Assembly: GCA_007844125.1 (NCBI GenBank) | Contig: CM017564.1 | Location: 17,008,362 to 17,072,361, forward strand | DNA length: 64,000 bases | From: Sinonovacula constricta | Taxonomy: Eukaryota > Mollusca > Bivalvia > Cardiida > Solecurtidae | Reading direction: 5' to 3' | Program-made: the position numbers and the translations under genes | Shown: positions 1 to 9,432 of the stretch, in pieces | Numbering within the stretch: position 1 is the stretch's first letter | Layout of the letters: each line of letters begins with the position of its first letter | The notes under the pieces: generated by a model | What the model saw: only the letters and a program-made list of their open reading frames with translations | Told to the model about the DNA's origin: nothing | Databases searched by the model: none

Positions 1-45
1 TACCCTTTTTAACATAAAAATAAATAATATTGTAAAAACCCTTCA
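1..45 (+). repeat. Fragment of LINE ORF2 (reverse transcriptase) at window edge
   Basis: These bases match the reverse-transcriptase part of LINE copy 3 (seen on the opposite strand near 49820-49860) almost base for base. In frame they encode the segment just after the GVPQGS motif, ending in the residues NNIV. The match stops where the 5' end of LINE copy 1 begins. This is therefore the edge of another family member, or a chimeric 5' junction; the window boundary prevents a decision. Confidence 0.7.
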
Positions 46-557
46 CGGCCCTGCTGGAAGGGGCATAGAATTCTCCGGCTGCCGCTACCTGTAGCGGGAT
101 AAAAACCCTCCAAAGGTAGGCAACCTGTTTACCGTGGGTGGCGACCCTGTATCTCTGTGATGAGGGGATCCTGGTGGTTGAGGCCTTTGCTTGGCTTGTC
201 AGGATATGACATATAAGTCAGCACTGGTCAACACACTACTTTGGCCCTTAGTTGCGGGGTAGACGGGCGGTTATATTGATCCGGTATAACCAATCGGCTG
301 GCCGCGTTGTTCATGGATTACTTCTATTTCCCTATTGTATACACTTACTTTGTCCTCCTACTATCCACTCTAATTTCTGCTTTTTCCTTTATTGTATACC
401 GTGTAACGCAACCCCCTCCCTCTTATTGTCTCATTTTACCTATAATCTAGTGGACAGCCGGCTATACGGATCAATCTGGCATTAATTACATTTTGTATTT
501 CATGTCAGAGTATAGCACTCTGATATCTCTGGCGTTGGGAGTTCGGATACCCACTCC

Positions 558-1922
558 ATGTCAACGTCCCCTTGTTGGGCTCTGAGGCGGGTGGTGACTC
601 AGAGTGCCGAAATTTTAAATAACATTCTTATGGATCGCAAACGCAAATGTTACGAACCGATTCCAACACTCACTTCAGAAGACTCTGATACAGACACTGC
701 ATCATCCAATAAAAATTTTCCACGCTTCCTCGTCATTCAATCCCTAGAAAAAACTCCTATTACTAAAATATCACCTTTTGTCATCGAAAAGTCAATTAAA
801 GGCCTAATTGGAACAGTTGACTCTGTCAAGAAAATAAAAAATGACTGTCTGCTAATTGAAACAAATAGAAAACCTATTTCTGATAAAATTTTAAAACTTA
901 ACGAATTTTGTTCACTCAAAGTAAAAACTTTCCCGCACAATTCCCTTAACTTTTCGAAAGGTGTCATCCGTTGCCCTGATCTTTCTGGACTTTCATACGA
1001 GGAGATCCTGACAGAACTCACACCACAAGGTGTGAGATGTGTCAGGAGGATCTCCTTCAATAAGGAAGGGCGTCGGATACCTACAAACACTTTAGTACTT
1101 ACATTCAATAATCCTAAACTTCCACCAACAATCAAAGTCGGCTATCTTATCGTCAAAATTCAGATATACATCCCAAATCCTTTACGTTGCTTTGACTGTC
1201 AAAAATTTGGCCATCACGAGTCAAGCTGTACAAACAATATCATCTGCGGACGATGCAGTGAACCAGCCCATGCCCCAAACGTCAAGTGTGAAGCGGACCC
1301 GAAGTGTCCAAATTGCCCTGGACCACACGAAAGTAGGTCCAAAGACTGCCCAACATGGAAATTTGAGAAAGAAGTACTCAAAATGAAATACACCCGCAAT
1401 ATCTCATTTCCTGAGGCACGTAAGTTATCTAAAGAGAAATGTACTTCCATCTCTTCAAAAACAACTTACGCTGCAATTGCACAATCTCACACTTCCGTTT
1501 ACCAAGACAGTTCAACGCAGTATGAAAAACCATCAGGTGATCAAGTATCTGAAAAAGTCATTATTCCTACAAAGTACAAAAATGCAGAGTCTTCTGAGAC
1601 AAATCAAACTACCCCACCAAAACCAACTTCAACACAATCGTCTAAACATTCCTCTACACAACCTACCAAATCCTCCTCTACCCAACCTTCAGAGCCTACT
1701 CCAAAGCAAACAAAGGCTGAGAAAAAAGCTGCCGCAATGTCAAAAGTTTCAAATGAAACTACAAGCCCTTCCGGGAAAACAAGAGGACCTAGTCCTTCTA
1801 ATTCCCTGGAGAAGAGAGTTGGCCGGCCCAACTCTCTTAATAGATTTGGTTGTCTGATGGAGACAGATTCTCTACCAGACAAGGACAAAACGCCAAGGTC
1901 ACCTGTTAAAGCTCCAAAATAA
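558..1922 (+). CDS. LINE ORF1, gag-like zinc-knuckle protein (copy 1)
   Basis: A 454-residue open frame for a nucleic-acid-binding ORF1 protein, which in this superfamily coats the element RNA. A knuckle of pattern C-x2-C-x4-H-x4-C lies near residues 211-225 (CFDCQKFGHHESSC), followed by further CxxC pairs to about residue 255. The C-terminal third is rich in Ser, Thr, Pro and Gln, and the end, SPVKAPK, is shared with copies 2 and 3. The ATG at 558 gives the longest frame. An ATG at 630 is the alternative and gives a product closer in length to the copy 2 protein. ORF2 begins 28 bases downstream. The frame is intact although ORF2 is not. Confidence 0.8.
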   Translation: MSTSPCWALRRVVTQSAEILNNILMDRKRKCYEPIPTLTSEDSDTDTASSNKNFPRFLVIQSLEKTPITKISPFVIEKSIKGLIGTVDSVKKIKNDCLLIETNRKPISDKILKLNEFCSLKVKTFPHNSLNFSKGVIRCPDLSGLSYEEILTELTPQGVRCVRRISFNKEGRRIPTNTLVLTFNNPKLPPTIKVGYLIVKIQIYIPNPLRCFDCQKFGHHESSCTNNIICGRCSEPAHAPNVKCEADPKCPNCPGPHESRSKDCPTWKFEKEVLKMKYTRNISFPEARKLSKEKCTSISSKTTYAAIAQSHTSVYQDSSTQYEKPSGDQVSEKVIIPTKYKNAESSETNQTTPPKPTSTQSSKHSSTQPTKSSSTQPSEPTPKQTKAEKKAAAMSKVSNETTSPSGKTRGPSPSNSLEKRVGRPNSLNRFGCLMETDSLPDKDKTPRSPVKAPK

Positions 1923-1950
1923 TATTTTAAATCCCTTCTAATATAATTCC

Positions 1951-4900
1951 ATGAGTAATAAGATACTACACTGGAATTGTCGAGGCCTTAGAGCTAATTA
2001 TAATGAAGTTTTACTTTTATTGACCACTTTCAACCCTGCTGTGCTATGCCTTCAGGAGACATTTCTGAAGGAAAGTGATAATATTGACTTTAAAGGTTAT
2101 TCTATATATAATCACATTCATACAATGTGTGATAGGGCGTCTGGATGATCGACAATACTTGTCAACTCCAAACTGCCACATTCAAAAATTAACCTTAATA
2201 CTGATTTACAGGCTGTTGCCATTCGTGTTACAGTCCATAAAGTCATTACAGTTTGCTCTGTTTACCTTCCACCTAATTCAGATATTCCAAAATCAAAATT
2301 AGATGATTTAATAAACCAATTACCGTCCCCTTATATTCTTGTAGAGGATTTTAATGGACATAGCCCATTATGGGGATGTTCTGATTATAATAATATTGGC
2401 AAAACGTTAGAGGACTTTATTGCCCAAAATGATATATGCCTAATGAATAATAAAAAGGCAACTTACTTACATCCTGCTTCAGGAAATTATTCATCTCTTG
2501 ACCTTTCTTTATGTCACCCTTCTATATATCTTGATTATAGTTGGGATGTACACGTCGATTTATGTGGAAGTGATCATTTTCCTGTAATATTAACCAACGA
2601 TTCTGTCAACTTAAATGACAATAATACTTATTGGAGAATGAACAGAGCAAATTGGGAATTATTCTCAATATTCTGTACTGAAGAATTGACAATTTCAACA
2701 TTTGAGAATGCTGAAGATAAAATACATTCATTCTCAACAATTCTTCATAGCATAGCAGAAAAGTGTATACCTAAGACCACGACAAAGTCAAAGCATAACA
2801 AACCTTGGTTTAATGACGAATGCAAAAAATCCATTAGAAAACGTAGAGCGGCACTCAAGAAATTTAATATTCGTCCTACTACTGCTAATTTAAATAATGT
2901 CAAAAATGAAAGGGCAACGAGTAGGCGAATCATTAAACAAGCCAAAAGAACATCTTGGCAGAAATTTGTTTCTGGTATAACCAGGAAAACTTCAGTCAAA
3001 AACGTCTGTTCAACTAAAAGGAAAATTAGCGGTAAATCTTCAGCCACAGTTAATCACTTAAAAACTAACGACTCAATAATAACAAACAAAAAAGAAATTT
3101 CAGACACCCTTGCTAAAAGTTTTGCTAAAAATTCATCTTCCGAAAATTATTCAAAAGAATTTCAAAATGTGAAGGAACAGGCTGAAAAAATTAGAGAACT
3201 TACGGACGCACTTAAGAAATCCCATGATACCGCTGCTGGACCAGATGATATTCCCTATCAATTTTTGAAACATCTGCCGCATACATCATTAAATTTACTT
3301 TTGTCTATTTATAATGAAATTTGGTTTTCCGGACAAGTTCCAAATTCGTGGAAAAATGCATTCGTCATTCCTATACCTAAACAGGGAAAGTATCCAACAG
3401 ATCCTTCAAGTTACAGGCCAATTGCTTTGACTAGCTGTATTTTTAAAACTTTAGAACGGATGATAAATAATAGACTCGTTTGGTATCTTGAATCAAATAA
3501 TTTACTCACAGAATTTCAAAGTTGGTTCAGAAACCAACGCAGTACACTCGATCATCTCGTTCGATTTGAAACTTTTATACGCGATGCCTTTATCAAGAAA
3601 GAACACCTCGTCGCGGTGTTCTTCGACCTTGAAAAGGCATACGATACTACATGGAAACATGGGATTTTAAAAGATTTAGGTGACCTTGGTCTCAAGGGTC
3701 GTTTACCCACATTTATTGACAGTTTTCTTTCTGACAGACATTTTCAGGTTAAAGTTGGGTCTACTTTGTCTTCTGTTCATAAACAGGAGCAGGGTGTGCC
3801 TCAGGGTAGTATATTGTCAGTTACTCTCTTTAACATCAAAATAAATAACATTGTAAAAACGCTAAATAATGGCGTAGATTGTTCACTATATGTAGACGAT
3901 TTCCTGATATGTTATCGTTCTAAAAATATGAATACGATAGAAAGGCAATTACAACAATGCCTCAACAAATTACAAACTTGGAGTAACAACAATGATTTTA
4001 AATTTTCACCTACCAAAACAAATTGCATACACTTCTGTCAGAAAAGAACTTTGCACAACGATCCTGAATTATTTCTTAATAACGTTCGCATTCCTGTCGT
4101 CAAGGAAACTAAATTTCTTGGTGTCATATTTGACAGCAAGTTATCTTTTATACCGCATATTAAATATGTAAAATCTAAATGTCTTAAATCTCTTAACCTG
4201 TTGAAATTTTTATCCCATACCGACTGGGGAGCTGATAGAAAAGTTCTATTGCAACTGTTTAGATCACTAGTAAGATCGAAATTAGATTATGGTAGCATTG
4301 TTTACGGCTCTGCTAGGAGATCATATCTCCAGTTGCTAGACGTTGTCCACAACCAGGGACTCCGTCTGGCCCTTGGAGCGTTCAGGACCTCTCCTGTAGA
4401 GAGCCTTTACGTTGAAGCTAATGAGCCATCATTATATCTAAGACGAGAGAAACTTGCGCTTCAGTGTTCATTACTAAAGTTAAATCTAACCCAAAAAATC
4501 CCGCATATAGTGTAATATTCGATCCTAAATACGAACATTTGTACGAGCGTAAACCAAAGGCAATTAAACCGTTTGGTTTACGCATGCTAGAAATCATACA
4601 CTCATCACAACTGAATTTAAATCAAGTGATAGAAAATAATGTTTTAGAATTTCCACCATGGCAATTGAAAACTCCCGAAGTCGATTTATCTCTCAGTATA
4701 AATACTAAATCAAAAACAGACCCTCTCGTACTACGCTCAAATTTTATCGAACTGCGCGACAAGAAATACTTCAACTACGTCGAAATATATACTGATGGCT
4801 CAAAAGCAGATTCATATGTCGGCTGTGCTTCCGTAAGCAAAATTCATTGTTTTAAACAAAAATTACCACCCGACTCATCCATTTTTACAGCCGAAATTCA

Positions 4901-5575
4901 GGCTGTTAACCTTTCTCTTGACTTTATTTCTGATCATCCTGGCGATAAATTTGTAATATTTACTGACTCTTTGTCGGTATTACAGTCTATTAAAATCTAA
5001 ATTTTGCCAACCCCCTCATTAGAGAATTACTTTTAAAACTTAGTGATGTTTGTCTTAATAAAAATATTGTTTTCTGTTGGCTACCTAGTCATGTAGGCAT
5101 CCGAGGAAACGAGGATGCAGATAAGAGTGCAAAATCTGCCTCAGCCCTTACTGAGACAGATCTTTGCATCCCCTACACAGATTTTAAACCACTTATCAAT
5201 CGATATATTTTAACCAAATTGCAAACAAGTTGGGATAATACTGTTTACAACAAATTACATGTAATTAAACCTAATGTCGGTGCCAATATCTCTACTTGCA
5301 GAGAAAGTAGGCGGGAAGGCGTAGCTCTGACCCGCTGTCGCATTGGACATACTAGGTTAACTCATTCATATCTTTTAAAAAGAGAAGTTCAACCTGAATG
5401 TGTACCTTGCCAGGAACCTCTTACGGTTAATCATATTTTACTACATTGTATTGACACAGATCATATTCGATCTAAATATTTTAATGTCAATAATATACAC
5501 GAACTATTTAAGACGGTATCCGATGCTAAACTTGTTTGCTTCTTAACCGAGATTGGTATTCTTAGTAAGTTATAA
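1951..5575 (+). pseudogene. LINE ORF2 (endonuclease-RT-RNase H), broken (copy 1)
   Basis: Order along the gene is APE-type endonuclease, reverse transcriptase (GVPQGS, then YVDD near 3890), RNase H (YTDGSKADS near 4790) and a Cys/His C-terminal tail. Lesions against copies 2 and 3: an in-frame TGA at 2146-2148 where copy 2 has GGA; an in-frame loss of about 20 codons near 3180; a one-base gain near 4465; and loss of one A from a run near 4990, giving an early TAA. The endonuclease motif reads VEDFNGH instead of VGDFNGH. The same product is intact at 38945-42625 and 48108-51785. Confidence 0.88.
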
Positions 5576-5730
5576 ATTTTTAAACTATTTATTATGCTAA
5601 CGTTATACATTTTAACTGTTTATATATATTAACTTGTTTTTCGTTTGCCATTCACATTTTTAACCTGATAGATTTTTATTATATTTTAGTTTTAACCTGA
5701 TTATATTTTCATGTCGTTAAACTTTAATGT

Positions 5731-5775
5731 ATTCGGCGCCGTATGACCTATCAAGTGTCGGTGTGCCGTAAAACC
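5731..5775 (+). repeat. Conserved 3' UTR end of the LINE family
   Basis: The segment starting ATTCGGCGCCGTATGACC and ending TGTGCCGTAAAACC occurs in all three LINE copies just before the tail (reverse strand near 38745-38790 and 47928-47970). Conservation across diverged copies suggests it is the RNA end recognised by the element's own reverse transcriptase; this is inference. CGGC at the start can pair with GCCG near the end, so a small stem is possible. Confidence 0.75.
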
Positions 5776-5865
5776 AAAAAAAAACAAAAAAAAACAAAAA
5801 AACAAAAACAAAAAAAACAACAAAAAAACAAACAAAAAAAAACAAACAAAAAAACCAAAAAAAAA
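5776..5865 (+). repeat. A/C-rich LINE tail
   Basis: Low-complexity DNA of A runs broken by single C residues, following the LINE 3' end directly. Copies 2 and 3 have shorter tails. The length may reflect slippage during reverse transcription or later expansion. Its exact end against the following lysine-rich coding remnant is ambiguous because both are A-rich. Confidence 0.7.
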
Positions 5866-6015
5866 CAGCAATCTGCTAAAAACAGACAAAACCCTAACAA
5901 GAAAAATAAGCAAAAATAAAAATCTGCTAAAACCAAACAAAACCAGAATAAGAAAAAGAAGCAAAAACAGCAATCAGCTGAAAGAAGACAACACCTGGGT
6001 AAGAAAAAGAAGCAC
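5866..6015 (+). repeat. 51-bp tandem repeat encoding Lys/Gln-rich peptide, three units
   Basis: Three units start at 5866, 5917 and 5968, the last slightly short. Each equals 17 codons, and in one frame they encode a basic segment of type QQSAKNRQNPNKKNKQ, with a TAA at the start of unit 2. The period being a multiple of three and the consistent frame indicate a former coding repeat, probably the C-terminal end of the Polinton gene upstream of the capsid gene, cut off by the LINE insertion. The identity of that gene is unknown. Confidence 0.6.
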
Positions 6016-6086
6016 TTTCCAGCTAAATCAACTCGAAAACACAGTCAAAACAACTCCCAACAACCTGTGATATATTTTATTAGAAG

Positions 6087-7400
6087 ATGTCATATTTTAC
6101 AGAAGATGGATTTTCTGAAGGTGTACCAAACGAGTTGTTTTTGTTCGATTTACAACCTACACAAGTTGCTGTCAATGACGTGTATTTTCAAGAGATTCGT
6201 CCGTTATCTCAAGTGGCTGATGATACCCCCATCGAGTTTCAAATCAGCGGGCAGAACTCAATGGACTATCTTGACCTTAAAGGAACTCAATTGTGTATCA
6301 AGTTGAAGGCAACAAATCCAGATGGCAGTGATATCACTAGCACCAAAGTTGGACCAGTCAATTTACTGTTGCAATCTTTATTTTCCGCTACGGAAGTGTC
6401 ATTACAAAACAAAGCTATTATTTCATCAAATTATAACTCATACCTTGCTTTGATACATACATTAATGCATGGAGGATATGATGCGACATTTTCACAGCTT
6501 TCTACTCAACTTTATATAAAAGATGATGATAATCATCCGGAGGATCCCGACGCTAGGGGAAATAACACTGGTTTGTACCGTAGAGCTTCATATAAAGCAA
6601 ATTCAAAGACTGCTGATCTACAAGGACCGGTCTACCATAGCCTACTCACATTGAAACGATATTTATTAAACCAAGTTGATGTAAAGTTAAAACTTTATCG
6701 AAGCTCCCCCGCTTTCTGTCTTTGTTCTGGTGATGTAAAACCTGCATATAAAGTGAAAATAATAGATGTATACCTACTTGCAAAGGAAATAAGAGTCAAC
6801 CCGGCCCTCATTGTAGCTCATGATGAGATGTTGAAGACAAGCACGGCTAAATACGTTTTTGACAGACTGGAGTGTCGTTCGCAAACCATCGCCACTGGAA
6901 GTACAATGTTTACATGGGATAATTTATTTATAGGACAGAAGCCTTCAAAAGTAATAGTGGCATTCGTTAAATCAAATGCATTGTCAGGGGATTATAAGGA
7001 AAATCCATTTCATTTTCAAAACTGTGATATTCAAAGTATTTGTCTGTATGCTGATGGTGTTCCTGTATGGGGGAGTCCATTAAAGCTAAATTTTAATAAA
7101 ACTGACGGAGAAAACTTTATACGAGCGTATACAAACCTTTTTCTTACCAGCGGTATGTGGCAAAAAGATGAAGGTCTCAATATAAATAGAAAAGATTTTG
7201 CTAACACATCACCATTGTTTGCTATTCAGTTAGAACCCAAGTTCTCAGATGATTTATTTTTACCATTAGTAAAGACAGGACATGTAAGGTTAGAGGTTCA
7301 ATTTAGGACTTCTTTACCTATCACAACCAGCTGCATTGTCTATAGCAGTTCATTGGCATTTTTTCAAATAAACAGTCAAAGAGATATTATCACAGAATGA
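6087..7400 (+). CDS. Polinton major capsid protein (double jelly-roll)
   Basis: A 437-residue intact frame. The sequence resembles the animal protein family often labelled 'F54H12.2-like', which structural work has assigned to the Polinton double jelly-roll major capsid protein; the resemblance is from memory. Recognisable parts are YLDLKGTQLCIKL near residues 52-65, the segment starting LLQSLFSATEV near 92, and a C-terminal stretch rich in beta-forming residues. The ATG at 6087 is the first in frame after the lysine-rich remnant. The stop overlaps the protease start (ATGA), a compact arrangement typical of virus-like elements. It would form the capsomers of a virion if one is made. Confidence 0.88.
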   Translation: MSYFTEDGFSEGVPNELFLFDLQPTQVAVNDVYFQEIRPLSQVADDTPIEFQISGQNSMDYLDLKGTQLCIKLKATNPDGSDITSTKVGPVNLLLQSLFSATEVSLQNKAIISSNYNSYLALIHTLMHGGYDATFSQLSTQLYIKDDDNHPEDPDARGNNTGLYRRASYKANSKTADLQGPVYHSLLTLKRYLLNQVDVKLKLYRSSPAFCLCSGDVKPAYKVKIIDVYLLAKEIRVNPALIVAHDEMLKTSTAKYVFDRLECRSQTIATGSTMFTWDNLFIGQKPSKVIVAFVKSNALSGDYKENPFHFQNCDIQSICLYADGVPVWGSPLKLNFNKTDGENFIRAYTNLFLTSGMWQKDEGLNINRKDFANTSPLFAIQLEPKFSDDLFLPLVKTGHVRLEVQFRTSLPITTSCIVYSSSLAFFQINSQRDIITE

Positions 7401-7915
7401 ACACCTCACAAATTCAATGTTGTATAGAATGTAGTCCGTTGTTGAAAAAGTCAACATTAGGAGTTTTTGCAGCTGATCAACTTCCGACATGTTCAAACTA
7501 TCCGTGTGGGTTTATTGCTAACACAGATGATCATTTTAATAAAGGACAACATTGGTGTGTGTTTTTCTTCCCAAACTCAACAACTGTAGAATATTTTGAT
7601 AGTTATGGACTACCAATTGGGTATTATAACGAGTTTTTCCCTAGTTACATTGCAAATGTTACCAATGTGTATTTAAATAACAAGCAAATACAAAGTGTAC
7701 ATAGTGACGTATGTGGGATGTATTGTCTGTTTTTTCTATTACAACGATTGAGCGGTGTCTCCTTTTATGATATTGTTAATAGATTTTCATCTATGTATGA
7801 ATGTAATGATGCTTTTGTGTATACGTTAATTAGTGAGACATTTGCGGATTGTATACCACTCTATGATAGTAATTATCAAATGTGTAAGCCATTGATAAAA
7901 TATATGAATTCATGA
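7397..7915 (+). CDS. Polinton maturation protease, adenain/Ulp1-like cysteine protease
   Basis: A 172-residue intact frame. The catalytic pattern of adenovirus-type proteases is visible: His in GQHWCVFFF near residue 51, an acidic residue in EYFDSYG near 69, and the nucleophile Cys in SDVCGMYCLFF near residue 106. In related elements this enzyme cleaves capsid precursors. The start codon lies inside the capsid stop (ATGA), implying coupled expression or a shared transcript. No lesion is seen. The AT-rich 115 bases after it contain no gene. Confidence 0.87.
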   Translation: MNTSQIQCCIECSPLLKKSTLGVFAADQLPTCSNYPCGFIANTDDHFNKGQHWCVFFFPNSTTVEYFDSYGLPIGYYNEFFPSYIANVTNVYLNNKQIQSVHSDVCGMYCLFFLLQRLSGVSFYDIVNRFSSMYECNDAFVYTLISETFADCIPLYDSNYQMCKPLIKYMNS

Positions 7916-8030
7916 TGTTATAAATATTTTATTATTAATCAGTTCTTGTAAATTATGTGAATAAATATAAATTTATATACAAGTGTTTGTTTTGCGTCAT
8001 TTTCCCATATGCTTTATTAGAGAAAGTATC

Positions 8031-8706
8031 ATGTCAGAAGTTGTTATTAAGTTCGAAAGTCCCGCAACATGTATCATAGCAGGGGCAAGTGGAAGTGGGA
8101 AATCAACGTTTCTCTACAAATTGCTTAATAATGCATCAGCGATGTTTACATTTATTCCAAAGATGATTGTATATTGTTATTCCACATATCAACCACTGTA
8201 TGACAAGATGAAAGCATCTTTAGAAAACATCAACTTTATCCAGGGTCTTCCAAGTAAAGAGGATATGGATATGTGGTCTATGGAGCAGGGGTTTAAACTT
8301 TTAGTGATAGATGATTTAGCGCAAAAAGCTGTAGAAAGTGTGGACATTGTAAACCTATTCACAATTTACAGTCATCACCGCAATTTTTCTGTGTGTTTTT
8401 TTGTGTGTGGTTAAGAATCTATTTACAGGAGGAAAACTTTTCCGTACTATTAGTTTAAACAGTCATTATTTCATATTATTTAATAATCAGAGAGACAGAC
8501 TACAAATTCAGACTCTAGCGAGACAGATGATACCCGGTGAGACTAACTATTTCATGGATGCTTATAAAAAGGCAACATCTAAACAATACAATTACTTGCT
8601 AGTTGATGTTAGTCTGCATTCAAACCAGCTTTATAAACTTCGAACGGATATATTCCCTAATCAGATATTGACTGTATTTAGACCCGAAAAGGAGAATTAT
8701 AAGTGA
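8031..8706 (+). pseudogene. Polinton packaging ATPase (FtsK/HerA, A32-like), one frameshift
   Basis: The Walker A motif GASGSGKST lies near residues 15-23 and a Walker B strand, LLVIDDL, near residue 95. The second half continues in another frame from about 8410, with RTISLNSHY and a tail ending PEKENYK. The break falls in the T run around 8396-8402, a one-base indel or a homopolymer sequencing error. ATG 8031 is preferred over upstream non-ATG starts because MSEVVIKF leads directly into the first strand. The family pumps DNA into virions. The total length of about 225 residues is normal. Confidence 0.85.
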
Positions 8707-9019
8707 CAAACTAGAAAAAGAAAAATACTTCTTACTATATTTCATTCACTCAAATGAAAAACAACGAAAGCAACTAATTAAAAACATTACACAATCTCAG
8801 CTGTATGTGGTTATAGAAGTGATTTATAACGGTTTGATGGGAAACTTAAAAATACATGAAAGTGATAAAAAGCGGCTGAAACGATATAAAAACATCATTC
8901 ATCAACTGGTATTGAAAAGATTATCTCAAAGACGTAGTAAGGACATATTGATAAGGTATATCAATCATTTTATTTTATTAATTAAACCGTGTGAAGCATG
9001 GCTCAAGAGCAAGTATTAA
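8705..9019 (+). CDS. Small basic Polinton protein, start codon not visible
   Basis: The open frame begins right at the ATPase stop and continues to 9019. It encodes a basic, helix-forming protein with the segment KRLKRYKNIIHQLV. Proteins of this size and character, often ending in a short hydrophobic stretch as here (HFILLIKP), occur beside the ATPase in many Polintons and adintoviruses and are thought to be core or condensing proteins; this is recalled, not searched. No ATG opens the frame; the first candidates are a GTG at 8807 or an unseen splice. Confidence 0.55.
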   Translation, partial: DKLEKEKYFLLYFIHSNEKQRKQLIKNITQSQLYVVIEVIYNGLMGNLKIHESDKKRLKRYKNIIHQLVLKRLSQRRSKDILIRYINHFILLIKPCEAWLKSKY

Positions 9020-9117
9020 TTCCGAAAGCAAAATATAAATATCTGTTATTTAAAGTTAGTAAATTGAATATATCAGATCGAAATGGTGGAAATTTAGAGA
9101 AAACAAAAAAATCATAA
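8998..9117 (+). CDS. Short ORF overlapping the basic protein end, 39 codons
   Basis: ATG at 8998 and TAA at 9115-9117. The product begins MAQEQVLIPKAKYKYLL, which resembles the start of the small 'PY'-type ORF found between the core gene and PolB in Polintons. The overlap with the preceding gene fits the compact layout. Downstream, another frame holds two copies of a 63-base (21-codon) repeat starting near 9171 and 9234, probably the detached C-terminal half of the same protein. Function unknown. Confidence 0.45.
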   Translation: MAQEQVLIPKAKYKYLLFKVSKLNISDRNGGNLEKTKKS

Positions 9118-9432
9118 CATAGAAGATAGTTACTAAAATACTAATGAAATAATACAGTCATCAGACGAAAGTGTAACAGAAAAGTTTGTCATTAAAAAAA
9201 CTATGCTTAAAAGACAGAAGTCAACAGGTGATAGTGTCATGGAAAAGTCTGTCATTAAAAACCCATGCTTAAAAGACAAAAGAAAAATAGAAAGACTTCC
9301 AGTTTAAACAAGTGGATAACATGGACTATTTGAAATTCAAAATCATAACGGGTTAAATATGCGCGCGCGTCTTTGGGCGGTCTATTAACTTTACGCGGAC
9401 ATCAGTTGTCAGTCTAGCTGACACCGTTCATC
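9118..9432 (+). other. Spacer with 63-bp duplicate and upstream region of PolB
   Basis: It contains two in-frame copies of a 63-base repeat (9165-9290), each encoding a segment like EKSVIKNPCLKDK, and then a GC-rich patch (GCGCGCGCG near 9361-9369) about 65 bases ahead of the PolB start. The repeat is probably a remnant of the preceding small gene. The GC patch may belong to the PolB promoter; no TATA box was recognised. Confidence 0.45.

Larger units (their letters stand above)
46..5864 (+). mobile_element. LINE copy 1 (I-superfamily, RNase H-bearing), decayed
   Basis: This is a nearly complete non-LTR retrotransposon: a 5' UTR of about 510 bases, ORF1 with zinc knuckles, a 28-base gap, ORF2 with endonuclease, reverse transcriptase and RNase H, a conserved 3' UTR end and a long A/C-rich tail. 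The 5' start (GGCCCTGCTGG) resembles the start of copy 2 on the other strand. RNase H inside ORF2 places it in the I superfamily (I/Nimb-like) rather than Jockey or CR1; this is inference from architecture. ORF2 has one nonsense codon, an internal deletion and two frameshifts relative to copies 2 and 3, so the copy is dead. No clear target duplication was found. Confidence 0.85.

Noticed and set aside
5701..5973. Long hydrophobic frame on the - strand (Leu/Phe-rich)
   Set aside because: It is the translation of the A/C-rich LINE tail and lysine-rich repeats read backwards; low complexity only.
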